From Bog-473 sp963736525 (GTDB lineage Bacteria > Actinomycetota > Acidimicrobiia > Acidimicrobiales > RAAP-2), in NCBI GenBank assembly GCA_963736525.1, contig CAVTPF010000012.1, positions 372,001 to 436,000 on the forward strand: DNA of 64,000 nt. Reading direction: 5' to 3'. Below, in pieces: positions 26,013 through 34,705 of this stretch. A program made the translations under genes and the position numbers. Each line of letters starts with the position of its first letter. Within the stretch, counting starts at the first letter, position 1. A model generated the notes under the pieces. That model was not told where the DNA came from and searched no databases. It saw nothing but the letters and a program-made list of their open reading frames with translations.

Positions 26013-26716
26013 CCGGGCGCGCGGGTGCCGGCGTCAGGGTGGACGGCGTCCACGCCGCCTACGGTCGCATCGAGGTGCTCCACGGCGTGGACCTCGACGT
26101 CCCGGGCGGCACCGTCTTCGCGCTCCTCGGTCCCAACGGGGCGGGCAAGAGCACGCTGCTCAAGGTGATCAACGGCCGGCTGCGCACCACGGCGGGCACC
26201 GTCGGCATCGACGGCATGACGGGCTCGCGGTGGGCACCCGAGGCGTTGGCCCGGGCGGGCGTGATCGCCATCCCCGAGGGGCGCGGCGTGTTCCCCAACC
26301 TGACGGTGCGCGACAACCTGCGCATGTGGACCTATCGCGGGGGCGTCGGCATCGCCGAAGTGGAGGCGCGCGCCTACGAGCAGTTTCCCCGGCTGAAGGA
26401 GCGGCGCAAGCAGCTCGCCGGCACGCTCTCGGGTGGCGAGCAGCAGATGCTGGCCATCTCGCGCGCACTGGCGGGGGAGACCCGGGTCTTGCTGCTCGAC
26501 GAGATCTCCATGGGCCTGGCACCGCTCGTCGTGGCTCACCTGTACGAGCTCGTCGCCGCCATTGCGGCAAGGGGCGTGACCGTCGTGCTCGTCGAGCAGT
26601 TCGCGGAGACCGCCCTGGGCGTGGCCGACCGGGCTGCGATCATGCTGCACGGGCGCATCGTCCATGAGGGCACCCCCCACGAGATGGCCGACGCAGCACA
26701 GGCCGCCTACCTCTGA
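26009..26716 (+). CDS. livF: ABC ATPase, LivF type
   Basis: This 235-residue protein overlaps livG by ATGA. It contains Walker A GPNGAGKST, Q-loop IAIPEGRGVFPNLTVRDNL, signature LSGGEQQML, Walker B VLLLDEISMGLAP and switch His-equivalent region VVLVEQFAETAL (Gln replaces His, as is common in LivF). It completes a substrate-binding/permease/two-ATPase importer. The MGLAPL and IPEGR motifs are diagnostic for LivF. Confidence 0.92.
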   Translation: MTGRAGAGVRVDGVHAAYGRIEVLHGVDLDVPGGTVFALLGPNGAGKSTLLKVINGRLRTTAGTVGIDGMTGSRWAPEALARAGVIAIPEGRGVFPNLTVRDNLRMWTYRGGVGIAEVEARAYEQFPRLKERRKQLAGTLSGGEQQMLAISRALAGETRVLLLDEISMGLAPLVVAHLYELVAAIAARGVTVVLVEQFAETALGVADRAAIMLHGRIVHEGTPHEMADAAQAAYL

Positions 26717-26725
26717 CCCGGCTGT

Positions 26726-29272
26726 TCAGGAGTCCTCGGCGAGCTCCACGTCCACCGAGAGCACGTCGCCGGGCACGACCACGAGCTCGTCCACCCCGCC
26801 GGCGTCGGCGATGTCGCCGCGAGCGGCCTCCACCGCGGCGAGCGCCGCCACCGGACCCGTCACCACGACGCGCGCCACGCGCGCCCGCATGGAGCGCTTG
26901 TGCGCCGTCTTCTCCCGTCGCACCGCGCCGAGCACTTCCGCCGCCACCGTCAGCACGCTCGCGTCGGCGCCGTCGTGGGGCCCCACCTCGCCGGGGTCCG
27001 GCCAGGCGGCCAGGTGCACCGAGCCCTCCTGCCACCAGCTCCACACCTCCTCGGTGACGAAGGGGAGGAACGGGGCGAAGAGCCGGAGCAGCGCGGAGAG
27101 GGCCAGCGCCAGCGTGGCCCGGGCCGAGTCGGTCCCCTCGGGGTCGTCCTCTCCGTAGGCCCGCGTCTTGACCAGCTCGAGGTAGTCGTCACAGAAGGAC
27201 CAGAAGAACGTCTCGGTGACCTCGAGGGCGCGGGCGTAGTCGAAGCCCTCGTGGGCCGCCGTGGCCGACTGCACCAGCGCGGCCAGTTGGACCAGCAGTG
27301 CGGCGTCGAGCGGCGCGCGTACCGCATCCATCCCGGGCACCGCGCCGTCGCCCAGCCGACCGAGTGCGAACTTCGACGCGTTGAGGATCTTGATCGCCAG
27401 CCGGCGCCCGATCTTCATGACGCCGGTGTCGAGCGCCGTGTCCGTCCCGGGTCGCCCGTTGCAGGCCCAGTACCGCACGGCGTCGGAGCCGAATTCCTCC
27501 AGCATGGCCATCGGCGTCACGACGTTGCCCCTCGACTTCGACATTTTCTTGCGGTCGGGATCGAGGATCCAACCGTTGATGGTGGTGTGCTTCCAGGGCA
27601 GCGTGTGGTGCTCGAGGTGCGAGCGCAGCAGCGTCGCGAAGAGCCAGGTGCGGATGATCTCGGGCCCCTGCGGGCGCAGGTCCATGGGGAAGGTCGCCGC
27701 GAACAGCGCCGGGTCGTCCTCCCAGCCGCAGGCGATCTGGGGGGTCACCGAGGAGGTGGCCCACGTGTCCATGACATCCGGATCGCCCGCGAAGCCGCCG
27801 GGCGCGCCCCGCTGCGCGGGCTCGTAGCCGGGCGGCACGTCGGTCGTCGGGTCGATGGGAAGGCTCGACTCGTCGGGCACGATCGGCGCGTCGTAGTCGG
27901 GCTCGCCATTGGCGTCGAGGGGGTACCACACGGGGAAGGGGACCCCGAAGAAGCGCTGGCGGCTCACCAGCCAGTCGCCGTTGAGGCCGTTGACCCAGTC
28001 GTCGTAGCGGACCTTCATGTAGGGCGGGTGCCAGTCGAGCTGTGCGGCCCGCTCGAGTTGGGCGCGCCGGAGCTGCTCGTCGTGGCCGCCGTTGCGGATG
28101 AACCACTGCCGGCTGGTGACGATCTCGAGTGGTCGGTCGCCCCGCTCGTAGAACTTGACCGGGTGGGTGATCGGCCGGGGATCGCCGACCAGGTCCCCCG
28201 TCGCCGTCAGCATCTCCACGACGGCGCGCTGGGCCTGCTTGACCGTCCGGCCTGCGATGGCCTGCCACGCCTCCCCGTCGGGCACGCCCGACGGGGGTGA
28301 CTCGACGATCCGTCCGGACCTGGTCACGATGCTGCGGGTGGGAAGGTCGAGCTCGCGCCACCACACGACGTCGGTGATGTCCCCAAACGTGCAGATCATG
28401 GCGATGCCCGAGCCCTTGTCCGGCTCGGCCAGGTGGTGGGCCAGCACCGGCACCTCGACCCCGAAGAGCGGGGTGCGCACCATGGTGCCGAACCGCGTCG
28501 CGTAACGCTCGTCGTCGGGGTGCGCGACCAGCGCCACGCAGGCGGCGATCAGCTCCGGCCGCGTCGTCTCGATCTCAATGTCGTCGAAGCGGATCCGGTG
28601 GTACGCGCCGGGCTGCTCGCGGTCTTCCATCTCGGCCTGCGCGACCGCCGTCTGGTAGTCGACGTCCCACAACGTCGGTGCCTCCGAGGAGTAGGCCTCG
28701 CCACGGGCGAGGTTGCGCAGGAACATCCGCTGGCTGGCGCGGCGGCTGCGGTCGTCGATCGTGGCGTAGCCCCGCCCCCAGTCGACGGACAGTCCGATGC
28801 GCCGCCACAGGTCCTCGAACGCCTGCTCGTCCTCGGCGGTGAGCTCGTGGCACAGCGCGATGAAGTTCGGCCGGCTCACCGGGACGTCGTCCTTGCCGGG
28901 TTCCTCGGGCAGCCTGAAGTCGGGGTCGAAGGGGAGCGACGGGTCGCACCGCACACCGAAGTACGTCTGCACCCGGCGCTCCGTGGGCAGCCCGTTGTCG
29001 TCCCAGCCCATGGGATAGAAGAGCTTCCAGCCCCGCATGCGACGGTAGCGGGCGACGGCATCGGTCTGCACGTAGCCGAAGACCGATCCCATGTGGAGCG
29101 AGCCCGACACCGTCGGCGGTGGGGTGTCGATGGAGAACACCTCCGACCGGCTGGCGCCGGCGTCGAAGCGGTAGGTGCCCGCCTCCTCCCAGACGCCGGT
29201 CCAGCGCCCCTCCAGGCCGTCGAGGGTCGGCTTGTCGGGGACGCGTGGCGCTCCGGTCGTAGGCGTCGACAT
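26726..29272 (-). CDS. valS: valyl-tRNA synthetase, archaeal-type compact form
   Basis: This 848-residue class I synthetase has the HIGH-equivalent SGSLHMGSVFGYV near residue 60, the editing domain (TTRPELIAACVALVAHPDD), GWILDPDRKKMSKSRGN for the KMSKS loop and the W-rich zinc-free anticodon region FAPFLPFVTEEVWSWWQEGSVH. It has no long C-terminal coiled-coil arm, as in archaeal and many actinobacterial ValS. The start is 20 bp from the divergent cysS start, so its promoter overlaps the cysS promoter or sits inside cysS. Confidence 0.93.
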   Translation of the reverse strand: MSTPTTGAPRVPDKPTLDGLEGRWTGVWEEAGTYRFDAGASRSEVFSIDTPPPTVSGSLHMGSVFGYVQTDAVARYRRMRGWKLFYPMGWDDNGLPTERRVQTYFGVRCDPSLPFDPDFRLPEEPGKDDVPVSRPNFIALCHELTAEDEQAFEDLWRRIGLSVDWGRGYATIDDRSRRASQRMFLRNLARGEAYSSEAPTLWDVDYQTAVAQAEMEDREQPGAYHRIRFDDIEIETTRPELIAACVALVAHPDDERYATRFGTMVRTPLFGVEVPVLAHHLAEPDKGSGIAMICTFGDITDVVWWRELDLPTRSIVTRSGRIVESPPSGVPDGEAWQAIAGRTVKQAQRAVVEMLTATGDLVGDPRPITHPVKFYERGDRPLEIVTSRQWFIRNGGHDEQLRRAQLERAAQLDWHPPYMKVRYDDWVNGLNGDWLVSRQRFFGVPFPVWYPLDANGEPDYDAPIVPDESSLPIDPTTDVPPGYEPAQRGAPGGFAGDPDVMDTWATSSVTPQIACGWEDDPALFAATFPMDLRPQGPEIIRTWLFATLLRSHLEHHTLPWKHTTINGWILDPDRKKMSKSRGNVVTPMAMLEEFGSDAVRYWACNGRPGTDTALDTGVMKIGRRLAIKILNASKFALGRLGDGAVPGMDAVRAPLDAALLVQLAALVQSATAAHEGFDYARALEVTETFFWSFCDDYLELVKTRAYGEDDPEGTDSARATLALALSALLRLFAPFLPFVTEEVWSWWQEGSVHLAAWPDPGEVGPHDGADASVLTVAAEVLGAVRREKTAHKRSMRARVARVVVTGPVAALAAVEAARGDIADAGGVDELVVVPGDVLSVDVELAEDS

Positions 29273-29280
29273 GATCGGGT

Positions 29281-29287
29281 TACCGTA
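29281..29287. promoter_or_regulatory. overlapping bidirectional -10 element for valS and cysS
   Basis: The gap between the two start codons is 20 bp. It contains TACCGTA: TACCGT on the plus strand (29281-29286), six bases before the cysS GTG, and TACGGT on the minus strand (29287-29282), nine bases before the valS ATG. Both fit TANNNT. If used, cysS would be leaderless and valS nearly so. This is a prediction from spacing only. Confidence 0.5.
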
Positions 29288-29292
29288 CCCGG

Positions 29293-30690
29293 GTGCTGCA
29301 CCTTCACGACACCGCGACGGGCACCGTCCGCCCCCTCGAACTTCGTCACGAGGGCGAGGTGTCGATGTACGTGTGCGGCCCGACCGTCTACGACATGCCC
29401 CACATCGGGCACGGGCGGGCCAACCTGACCTTCGACATTCTCCGGCGCTACCTCAGCTTCACCGGGCTGAAGGTGCACCACGTGGCCAACGTCACCGACG
29501 TGGACGACAACATCATCAAGCGAGCGGCCGAGCTCGGGCGCACCGAGCCCGACGTCGCCGCCGAGTTCGAGGCCCGATGGTGGGAGTCGATGGACGCGCT
29601 GGGTGACCTGCGCCCGCAGGACATCCCGCACGCCACGGAGTACATCGAGGACATGGTGGCGCTGGTGGGCGAGCTGATGGCCATGGGCAAGGCCTACGAG
29701 ACCCCCGACGGCGTCTACCTCGAGGTCTCAACGGTCGAGGGGTACGGCCTCCTGGCGCAGCAGTCGCTGGAGTCGTTGCAGGTCGGGGCGCGGGTCGAGG
29801 CCAACGAGGACAAGCGCTCGCCCCTCGACTTCGCCCTGTGGAAGAAGGCGAAGGAGGGTGAGCCCAGCTGGGACTCACCGTGGGGGCAGGGCCGGCCGGG
29901 GTGGCACACCGAGTGCGTGGTGATGTCGCTCGACCTGCTGGGTGAGGGGTTCGACCTGCACGGCGGCGGGCAGGACCTGAAGTTTCCGCACCACGAGAAC
30001 GAGCGGGCGCAGGCGGTCGCCGACGGCAAGGTCTTCGCGCGGCACTGGATGCACAACGGCTGGGTGGAGGTCGAGGGCACGAAGATGTCCAAGTCGCTCG
30101 GCAACTTCACGACGCTGCCCGACCTCCTGGCCCGCTGCGACGCCCGCGCCTACCGGTTGCTCGTGCTCCGCGCCCACTACCGCTCGCCCATGGAGGTCAC
30201 GCCCGAGACGCTCGCCGATGCCGAGAAGGCTCTGGCCCGGTTGGACGGGCTGGCCCGGCGCTTCGACGTGGCCGAGCTCCTCGCGCAGACCGACGAGGGG
30301 TTCGTGGTCGAGGGGACGCCGCCGGCGACGGGCGTGGACGCCGGGGCCTCGGCCGCCTTCCGGGCGCGCATGGACGACGACCTCGACACGCCGGGGGCGC
30401 TGGCCGGCATCTTCGAGCTCGTCACGGCGGCGCACTCCGCCGCCGATGCGGGCGACGAGGGCGAGAGCGGTCGTCTGGCCCACAGCGCGGCGGTGCTCGC
30501 CGCCGCGCTCGGCCTGTCGCTGCGTGCCGCGGACGTCGAGGTCGACGCGGAGTCGGCCCGGCTGGTGGCCGAGCGCGACGAGGCCCGTCGTTCCAGGGAC
30601 TTCGCCCGGGCGGACGCCCTGCGCGACGAGCTGGTTGCCCGGGGCTGGACGGTGGAGGACACCCCTTCCGGCACGGCGATCCGCCGCTGA
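29293..30690 (+). CDS. cysS: cysteinyl-tRNA synthetase
   Basis: In this 465-residue protein, the zinc Cys and HIGH region is MYVCGPTVYDMPHIGHGRANLTFDILRRYL. GWHTECVVMS and GGGQDLKFPHHENERAQA hold the remaining zinc ligands, and EGTKMSKSLGNF is the KMSKS loop. The C-terminal helical domain (RDEARRSRDFARADALRDEL) shows it is a true CysRS rather than the shorter MshC ligase. GTG 29293 is the only sensible start, directly after the presumed -10. Confidence 0.95.
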   Translation: MLHLHDTATGTVRPLELRHEGEVSMYVCGPTVYDMPHIGHGRANLTFDILRRYLSFTGLKVHHVANVTDVDDNIIKRAAELGRTEPDVAAEFEARWWESMDALGDLRPQDIPHATEYIEDMVALVGELMAMGKAYETPDGVYLEVSTVEGYGLLAQQSLESLQVGARVEANEDKRSPLDFALWKKAKEGEPSWDSPWGQGRPGWHTECVVMSLDLLGEGFDLHGGGQDLKFPHHENERAQAVADGKVFARHWMHNGWVEVEGTKMSKSLGNFTTLPDLLARCDARAYRLLVLRAHYRSPMEVTPETLADAEKALARLDGLARRFDVAELLAQTDEGFVVEGTPPATGVDAGASAAFRARMDDDLDTPGALAGIFELVTAAHSAADAGDEGESGRLAHSAAVLAAALGLSLRAADVEVDAESARLVAERDEARRSRDFARADALRDELVARGWTVEDTPSGTAIRR

Positions 30691-30754
30691 GAGAGCCAGC
30701 ACCCCCAGGTCAGGGGCCAAACCAGCCGGTGGTGGACCGGTGATCGCCCGGTAG

Positions 30755-30772
30755 GTTACTGTTGAGTAACCA
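30755..30772. promoter_or_regulatory. perfect 7-4-7 inverted repeat, likely operator of the acyl-CoA dehydrogenase gene
   Basis: GGTTACT-gttg-AGTAACC is a perfect dyad in the 187-bp gap between cysS and the dehydrogenase, 105 bp before its start. Its AT-rich arms resemble TetR-type operators of lipid-degradation genes. The regulator cannot be named; a TetR gene is in the window (36338) but has a different dyad in front of it. Nothing else is recognised in the gap except an AAGGAGGG ribosome site at 30865-30872. Confidence 0.6.
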
Positions 30773-30877
30773 GGAACCGTCCGGGGGCACGCACCGAGCG
30801 ACGCACTCGCTTTGCGGGGTCGGTTCACACCGAACGCAGGGGCTCCGGCCGCGGCCGGAGCCGCCAAGGAGGGCGCC

Positions 30878-32092
30878 ATGTCCGACTACTCGCTCGAGCT
30901 GAACGAGGATCAGCTCCAGATCGTCAAGTGGGTCCACGAGTTCGCCGAGAACGTCGTGCGACCCGCCGGGCGCGAATGGGACGAACGCGAGGAAACGCCC
31001 TGGCCCATCATCGAGGAGGCGGCCAAGAACGGGCTGTACTCCTTCGACTTCATCGCCCAGTGCTTCTCGGACCCCACCGGTCTGCTCATGTGCCTCGTCA
31101 ACGAGGAGATGAGCTGGGGCGACGCGGGGATCGCGCTCGCCATCTTCGGCTCCACCCTCGCCGTGGCCGGGATCTTCGCCAACGGCACGCCCGAGCAGAT
31201 CGGGGAGTGGATCCCCCAGTGCTTCGGCTCTCCCGACGACGTCAAGCTGGCCGCGTTCGGCGTGTCGGAGCCCGACGCCGGGTCGGACGTGTCGTCCCTC
31301 AAATCACGCGCGGTCTACGACGAGGCGAAGGACGAGTGGGTGCTCAACGGCACCAAGACGTGGATCACCAACGGCGGCATCGCCAACACGCACGTGCTGG
31401 TCCTGTCGGTCGACCCCGCCCTGGGCAGCCGGGGCCAGGCCAGTTTCGTCGTGCCCGAGGGCACGCCCGGGATCTCCCAGGGGCAGAAGTTCAAGAAGAT
31501 GGGCATCCGGGCCTCGCACACCGCCGAGGTCGTCCTGGCCGACTGCCGCGTCCCCGGACGCTGCCTGCTCGGCGGCAAGGAGAAGCTCGACGAGCGGCTG
31601 GCGCGGGCCAAGGAGGGCAAGAAGACCTCGACCCAGGCCGCCATGGCGACGTTCGAGGCGTCGCGCCCGATCGTGGGGGCGCAGGCGGTCGGCATCGCCC
31701 GGGCCGCCTACGAGTACGCGCTCGACTACGCCAAGGAGCGCAAGCAGTTCGGACGGGCCATCATCGAGAACCAGGCCATTGCCTTCAAGCTGGCCGATAT
31801 GAAGATGCACACCGACGCCGCCCGCCTGCTCGTGCACCGCGCCGCCAACATGGCCAGCACCGGCAAGAAGTTCGAGAACGGCGAGGGGTCCATGTCCAAG
31901 CTCTACGCCGGCGAGAACGCGGTGTGGGTGACCGAGCAGGCCATCCAGATCCTCGGCGGCTACGGCTACGTGCGCGAGTACCCGGTCGAGCAGTGGCACC
32001 GCGACTCGAAGATCTACACGATCTTCGAGGGGACGTCGGAGATCCAGCGGCTCGTGATCAGCCGGGCCATCTCTGGCATCCACATCAAGTGA
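30878..32092 (+). CDS. acyl-CoA dehydrogenase (medium/short-chain type)
   Basis: This 404-residue FAD enzyme has the motifs AFGVSEPDAGSDVSSLKSRA, LNGTKTWITNGGIA, KERKQFGRAIIENQAIAFKLADM, QILGGYGYVREYPVEQWHRDSKI and the catalytic-Glu segment YTIFEGTSEIQRLVISR. The EGTSEIQR Glu is the usual base. A 15-residue insertion near KEKLDERLARAKEGKKTSTQ is uncommon. ATG 30878 follows AAGGAGGG. It stands alone and is probably controlled through the upstream dyad. Confidence 0.95.
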   Translation: MSDYSLELNEDQLQIVKWVHEFAENVVRPAGREWDEREETPWPIIEEAAKNGLYSFDFIAQCFSDPTGLLMCLVNEEMSWGDAGIALAIFGSTLAVAGIFANGTPEQIGEWIPQCFGSPDDVKLAAFGVSEPDAGSDVSSLKSRAVYDEAKDEWVLNGTKTWITNGGIANTHVLVLSVDPALGSRGQASFVVPEGTPGISQGQKFKKMGIRASHTAEVVLADCRVPGRCLLGGKEKLDERLARAKEGKKTSTQAAMATFEASRPIVGAQAVGIARAAYEYALDYAKERKQFGRAIIENQAIAFKLADMKMHTDAARLLVHRAANMASTGKKFENGEGSMSKLYAGENAVWVTEQAIQILGGYGYVREYPVEQWHRDSKIYTIFEGTSEIQRLVISRAISGIHIK

Positions 32093-32110
32093 GCAAACTG
32101 AGCACGCGGA

Positions 32111-32824
32111 TCAGCTGATCGACGGGCGCCCGGGACCGCCCGCGTCGGCGTCCCGGTCGGGCGCGGCCTCGGCCACCAGACCGTGCCGGAGGGCGTAGAG
32201 CGCCGCCTGGGCACGGTCGCGACTGTTGGTCTTGGCGAAGATCCGGTTGACGTGCGTCTTCACCGTCGCGTCGGCCACGTACAGGCGCCCCGCGATCTCG
32301 GTGTTCGACAGGCCACCGGCGATCAGCGTCAGCACCTCGGCCTCCCGCTCGGTCAGCCCGTCGGGGAGCGACGCCGGGCGCGGCAGGGGCGCACCGGGCT
32401 CCCGGGGCGCGTGTTGGGCCGCCTTGAGCAACGCCGCCTGGGCGGCGGGGTCGAGCACCGACTGCCCGGCGACGGCTGCCTCCAGTGCCCGCCGGATGTC
32501 GTCGCGGGCCGCATCCTTGGTGAGGTAGCCGGCGGCGCCGGCGGACAGCGCGTCCAGAATGGAGTCGTCGTCGGCGAAGGTGGTGAGGACGACGACGGGA
32601 ACGGCAGGATGCCGCTCGCGCACCGCCCGGGTGGCCTCCACGCCGTCCATCCTGGGCATCCGCAGGTCCATGAGCACGACGTCGGGAGACGCAGCCACGA
32701 CCAGCTCGAGGGCCTCGGCCCCGTCTCCGGCCAGGCCCACGACCTCGGTGTCGGGGAACCCGCCGACGATGGTCGCCAGGCCTTCCCGGACGACCCTCTG
32801 GTCGTCGGCGATCAGCACCCTCAC
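32111..32824 (-). CDS. NarL/FixJ-type response regulator
   Basis: This 237-residue protein has a receiver (VLIADDQRVVREGL; acceptor LMDLRMPRMDG; Thr switch VLTTFADD; Lys LTKDA) and a LuxR-type DNA-binding domain (LTEREAEVLTLIAGGLSNTEIAGRLYVADATVKTHVNRIFAKTN). Its GTG start overlaps the kinase stop by 4 bp, so the pair is coupled. The tail is rich in Asp, Gly and Pro. It belongs with the kinase and the membrane protein upstream. Confidence 0.95.
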   Translation of the reverse strand: MRVLIADDQRVVREGLATIVGGFPDTEVVGLAGDGAEALELVVAASPDVVLMDLRMPRMDGVEATRAVRERHPAVPVVVLTTFADDDSILDALSAGAAGYLTKDAARDDIRRALEAAVAGQSVLDPAAQAALLKAAQHAPREPGAPLPRPASLPDGLTEREAEVLTLIAGGLSNTEIAGRLYVADATVKTHVNRIFAKTNSRDRAQAALYALRHGLVAEAAPDRDADAGGPGRPSIS

Positions 32825-34011
32825 GACGCCGCCTCATCCCGCTCGGCGGGGGCGAGGGCCCTGCCGGAGACGGGCACCGAGGCGGTCACGCGCCAGCCCG
32901 ACGCCGTCGGCCCGGACTCGACCTCGCCGCCCAGGAGCTCGAGCCGTTCGGCGATGCCGCGCAGGCCGTACCCCGCGCCGCTACGGCCCAGAGTGGAGGG
33001 CGCCGTGTTGGGCGAGGCGCCGTTCTCCACCGTGAGCACCGCCGTGTCGGGCGACCACCGCAGGACCACGGCCGTCCGCGCTCCGGGCGCGTGCTTCATG
33101 ACATTGGTGCACGCCTCCTGGGCGATCCGGTAGAGGCTGAGTACGACCGGTGCCGGGAGCGGGCGTGGCGTGCCCGATTCGCTGAAGGACGCATCGTGCA
33201 GTGCGCACAGCTTGGTCAGCTGCTCGCCAAGTGGTGCCGGTTCGTCGCGCAGGGCCCGGACCGCTCCGCGGGCCTCGTCGAGCCCTTCGTGCACCAGCAT
33301 GCGGGTGCGCTCGAGCTGCTCACGGACGGCGGGGCTGGTGTCCGGCTCCGCCTCGACGACCGTGCTGAACGCTTCGAGCTGCAGGGAGAGGGCGGCCAGG
33401 GTATGGGCCAGCACGTCGTGGATCTCGCGGGCGAGGTGGTTCCGTTCGGCGAGCAGCTCGGCCCGCCCCCGCTCCACCTCGGTCCGGGCCACCGCGACCT
33501 CCACGCGTGCCGCCTGCTCCGTGCGCTCGACTGCCTGGCGGCGGGTGGCCCCGACCATGGCGCCGCCCAGCACTGCCGCCAGTCCCCCGAGGAGCACGCC
33601 GGCCGACCGTCCGACCGTCAGCACGCTCACCGCCATGGCGAGCCAGCCGGCCGCACCGACGAGGGCGCCCAGCCCGATCGGCCACTGCATGGCGGCGCTG
33701 AGGACGGCCACGCCCGTGAAGACGATCGCGACCGGCGTGAAGCCCACGAGGGCACCGCCCGTGATCGACATCGCGAACAGCGCAGCCACGGCCGCCCGCT
33801 CGGAGCGGGACCGCAGGTACATGAAGGCGAGCCACGACGACACCGCCGCCGCCAGGAGGGCGACGGCGGCGGTGCGGTGGCTCGAGGACTCCAGCGGGTG
33901 CAGCTCGCTCAGGACGCCCCAGACGAGCAGCCCGATGGAGGCCAGTGCGACCGCGTTGCCCGCGACCGACCAGCCCCCAAGGGGGATCTCGGCGTCAGAT
34001 CGAGCGCTCAC
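32821..34011 (-). CDS. HPK7-family sensor histidine kinase
   Basis: This 396-residue kinase has five to six membrane spans in the first 155 residues, with almost no external loop. The dimerisation/phospho-acceptor motif is NHLAREIHDVLAHTLAALSLQLEA (His near residue 200). An HPK7-type ATPase domain follows with AQEACTNVMKHAPGA and GAGYGLRGIAERLELLGGEVE. It partners with the NarL-type regulator. Its start overlaps the upstream membrane-protein gene by 17 bp. The stimulus is probably membrane-associated. Confidence 0.93.
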   Translation of the reverse strand: MSARSDAEIPLGGWSVAGNAVALASIGLLVWGVLSELHPLESSSHRTAAVALLAAAVSSWLAFMYLRSRSERAAVAALFAMSITGGALVGFTPVAIVFTGVAVLSAAMQWPIGLGALVGAAGWLAMAVSVLTVGRSAGVLLGGLAAVLGGAMVGATRRQAVERTEQAARVEVAVARTEVERGRAELLAERNHLAREIHDVLAHTLAALSLQLEAFSTVVEAEPDTSPAVREQLERTRMLVHEGLDEARGAVRALRDEPAPLGEQLTKLCALHDASFSESGTPRPLPAPVVLSLYRIAQEACTNVMKHAPGARTAVVLRWSPDTAVLTVENGASPNTAPSTLGRSGAGYGLRGIAERLELLGGEVESGPTASGWRVTASVPVSGRALAPAERDEAAS

Positions 34012-34582
34012 TGCCCTCCATGATGGACCGCCAGCCGCTCAGCACGGGCTGCCGCCGGGGGGCGGGTACGGCGCTGCCGGCCGGTGCGCTGTTGCGGTGC
34101 ACACCGAAGGCCCGCCACCCGAGGATCCCGGTGCGCACCACGGCCTCGCAGAGCGCCATCAGGATCAAGGCGTCTGTCCAGGCCGTCACGCTCGTGATGC
34201 CGTGCGTCGCGCTGAACCGCGCAACGGCCGCGCCGCCGCCGTGGGTGGCGTAGACCTGGAAGGCGAGCCGTCCGCCGGTGCCCAGGATCCACAGGGCCGC
34301 CGCCGCCAGGCCGGCCTTGGCGACCGGTATGCCCTCGGCGTCGGGGTGGACGAAGGTGATGCGCCCGGCCAGTCCGCCGAGCAGCGCACCGGCGGCCGCG
34401 CACCCGAGCACGAGGAAGAGGTCGTTGCCGGCGGTCGGGATGGCCCGGAGGTAGGTGAAGGCCACGTAGGTCACGATGCCCACCGGGAGCAGGAGGGCCC
34501 GGGTGGTGATCCGGCGCCCCCTGACCTGGAACAGGACGATGGCGATGAGGCTGATGTCGATGAGGTAATCGGTGAAGGTCAT
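33995..34582 (-). CDS. hypothetical multi-span membrane protein linked to the two-component system
   Basis: This 195-residue protein has about five hydrophobic spans (YLIDISLIAIVLFQV, ALLLPVGIVTYVAFTYL, LFLVLGCAAAGALLGGLAG, AGLAAAALWILGTGGRLAFQVY, ALILMALCEAVVRTGILGW). It is the first gene of the three-gene minus-strand unit and overlaps the kinase start, so it may be a sensor accessory or the regulated membrane function. I recognise no named family. Confidence 0.7.
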   Translation of the reverse strand: MTFTDYLIDISLIAIVLFQVRGRRITTRALLLPVGIVTYVAFTYLRAIPTAGNDLFLVLGCAAAGALLGGLAGRITFVHPDAEGIPVAKAGLAAAALWILGTGGRLAFQVYATHGGGAAVARFSATHGITSVTAWTDALILMALCEAVVRTGILGWRAFGVHRNSAPAGSAVPAPRRQPVLSGWRSIMEGSERSI

Positions 34583-34690
34583 GCCTCCAGTGTCCGGATT
34601 TGCCCCCGGACGGGCGTCAACCCGGGGTTTGATTCACGGGTTGATCCCGAGGGTGGACGCCCGGGGACGAGCGGGTGGGGGCCGGGCCAA

Positions 34691-34696
34691 TAGTCT
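34691..34696 (+). promoter_or_regulatory. possible -10 of the phosphotransferase gene
   Basis: TAGTCT fits TANNNT and lies nine bases before the ATG at 34706, in the 123-bp divergent gap with the membrane-protein gene. This would leave a leader of only a few bases. No ribosome site is seen, which fits a leaderless or near-leaderless message. Confidence 0.4.
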
Positions 34697-34705
34697 CGGC
34701 GTGCC

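Noticed and set aside
29293..30690. MshC (mycothiol ligase) instead of cysS
   Set aside because: The C-terminal domain and the complete KMSKS-containing layout at 465 residues match CysRS; MshC is about 410 residues with a different tail.
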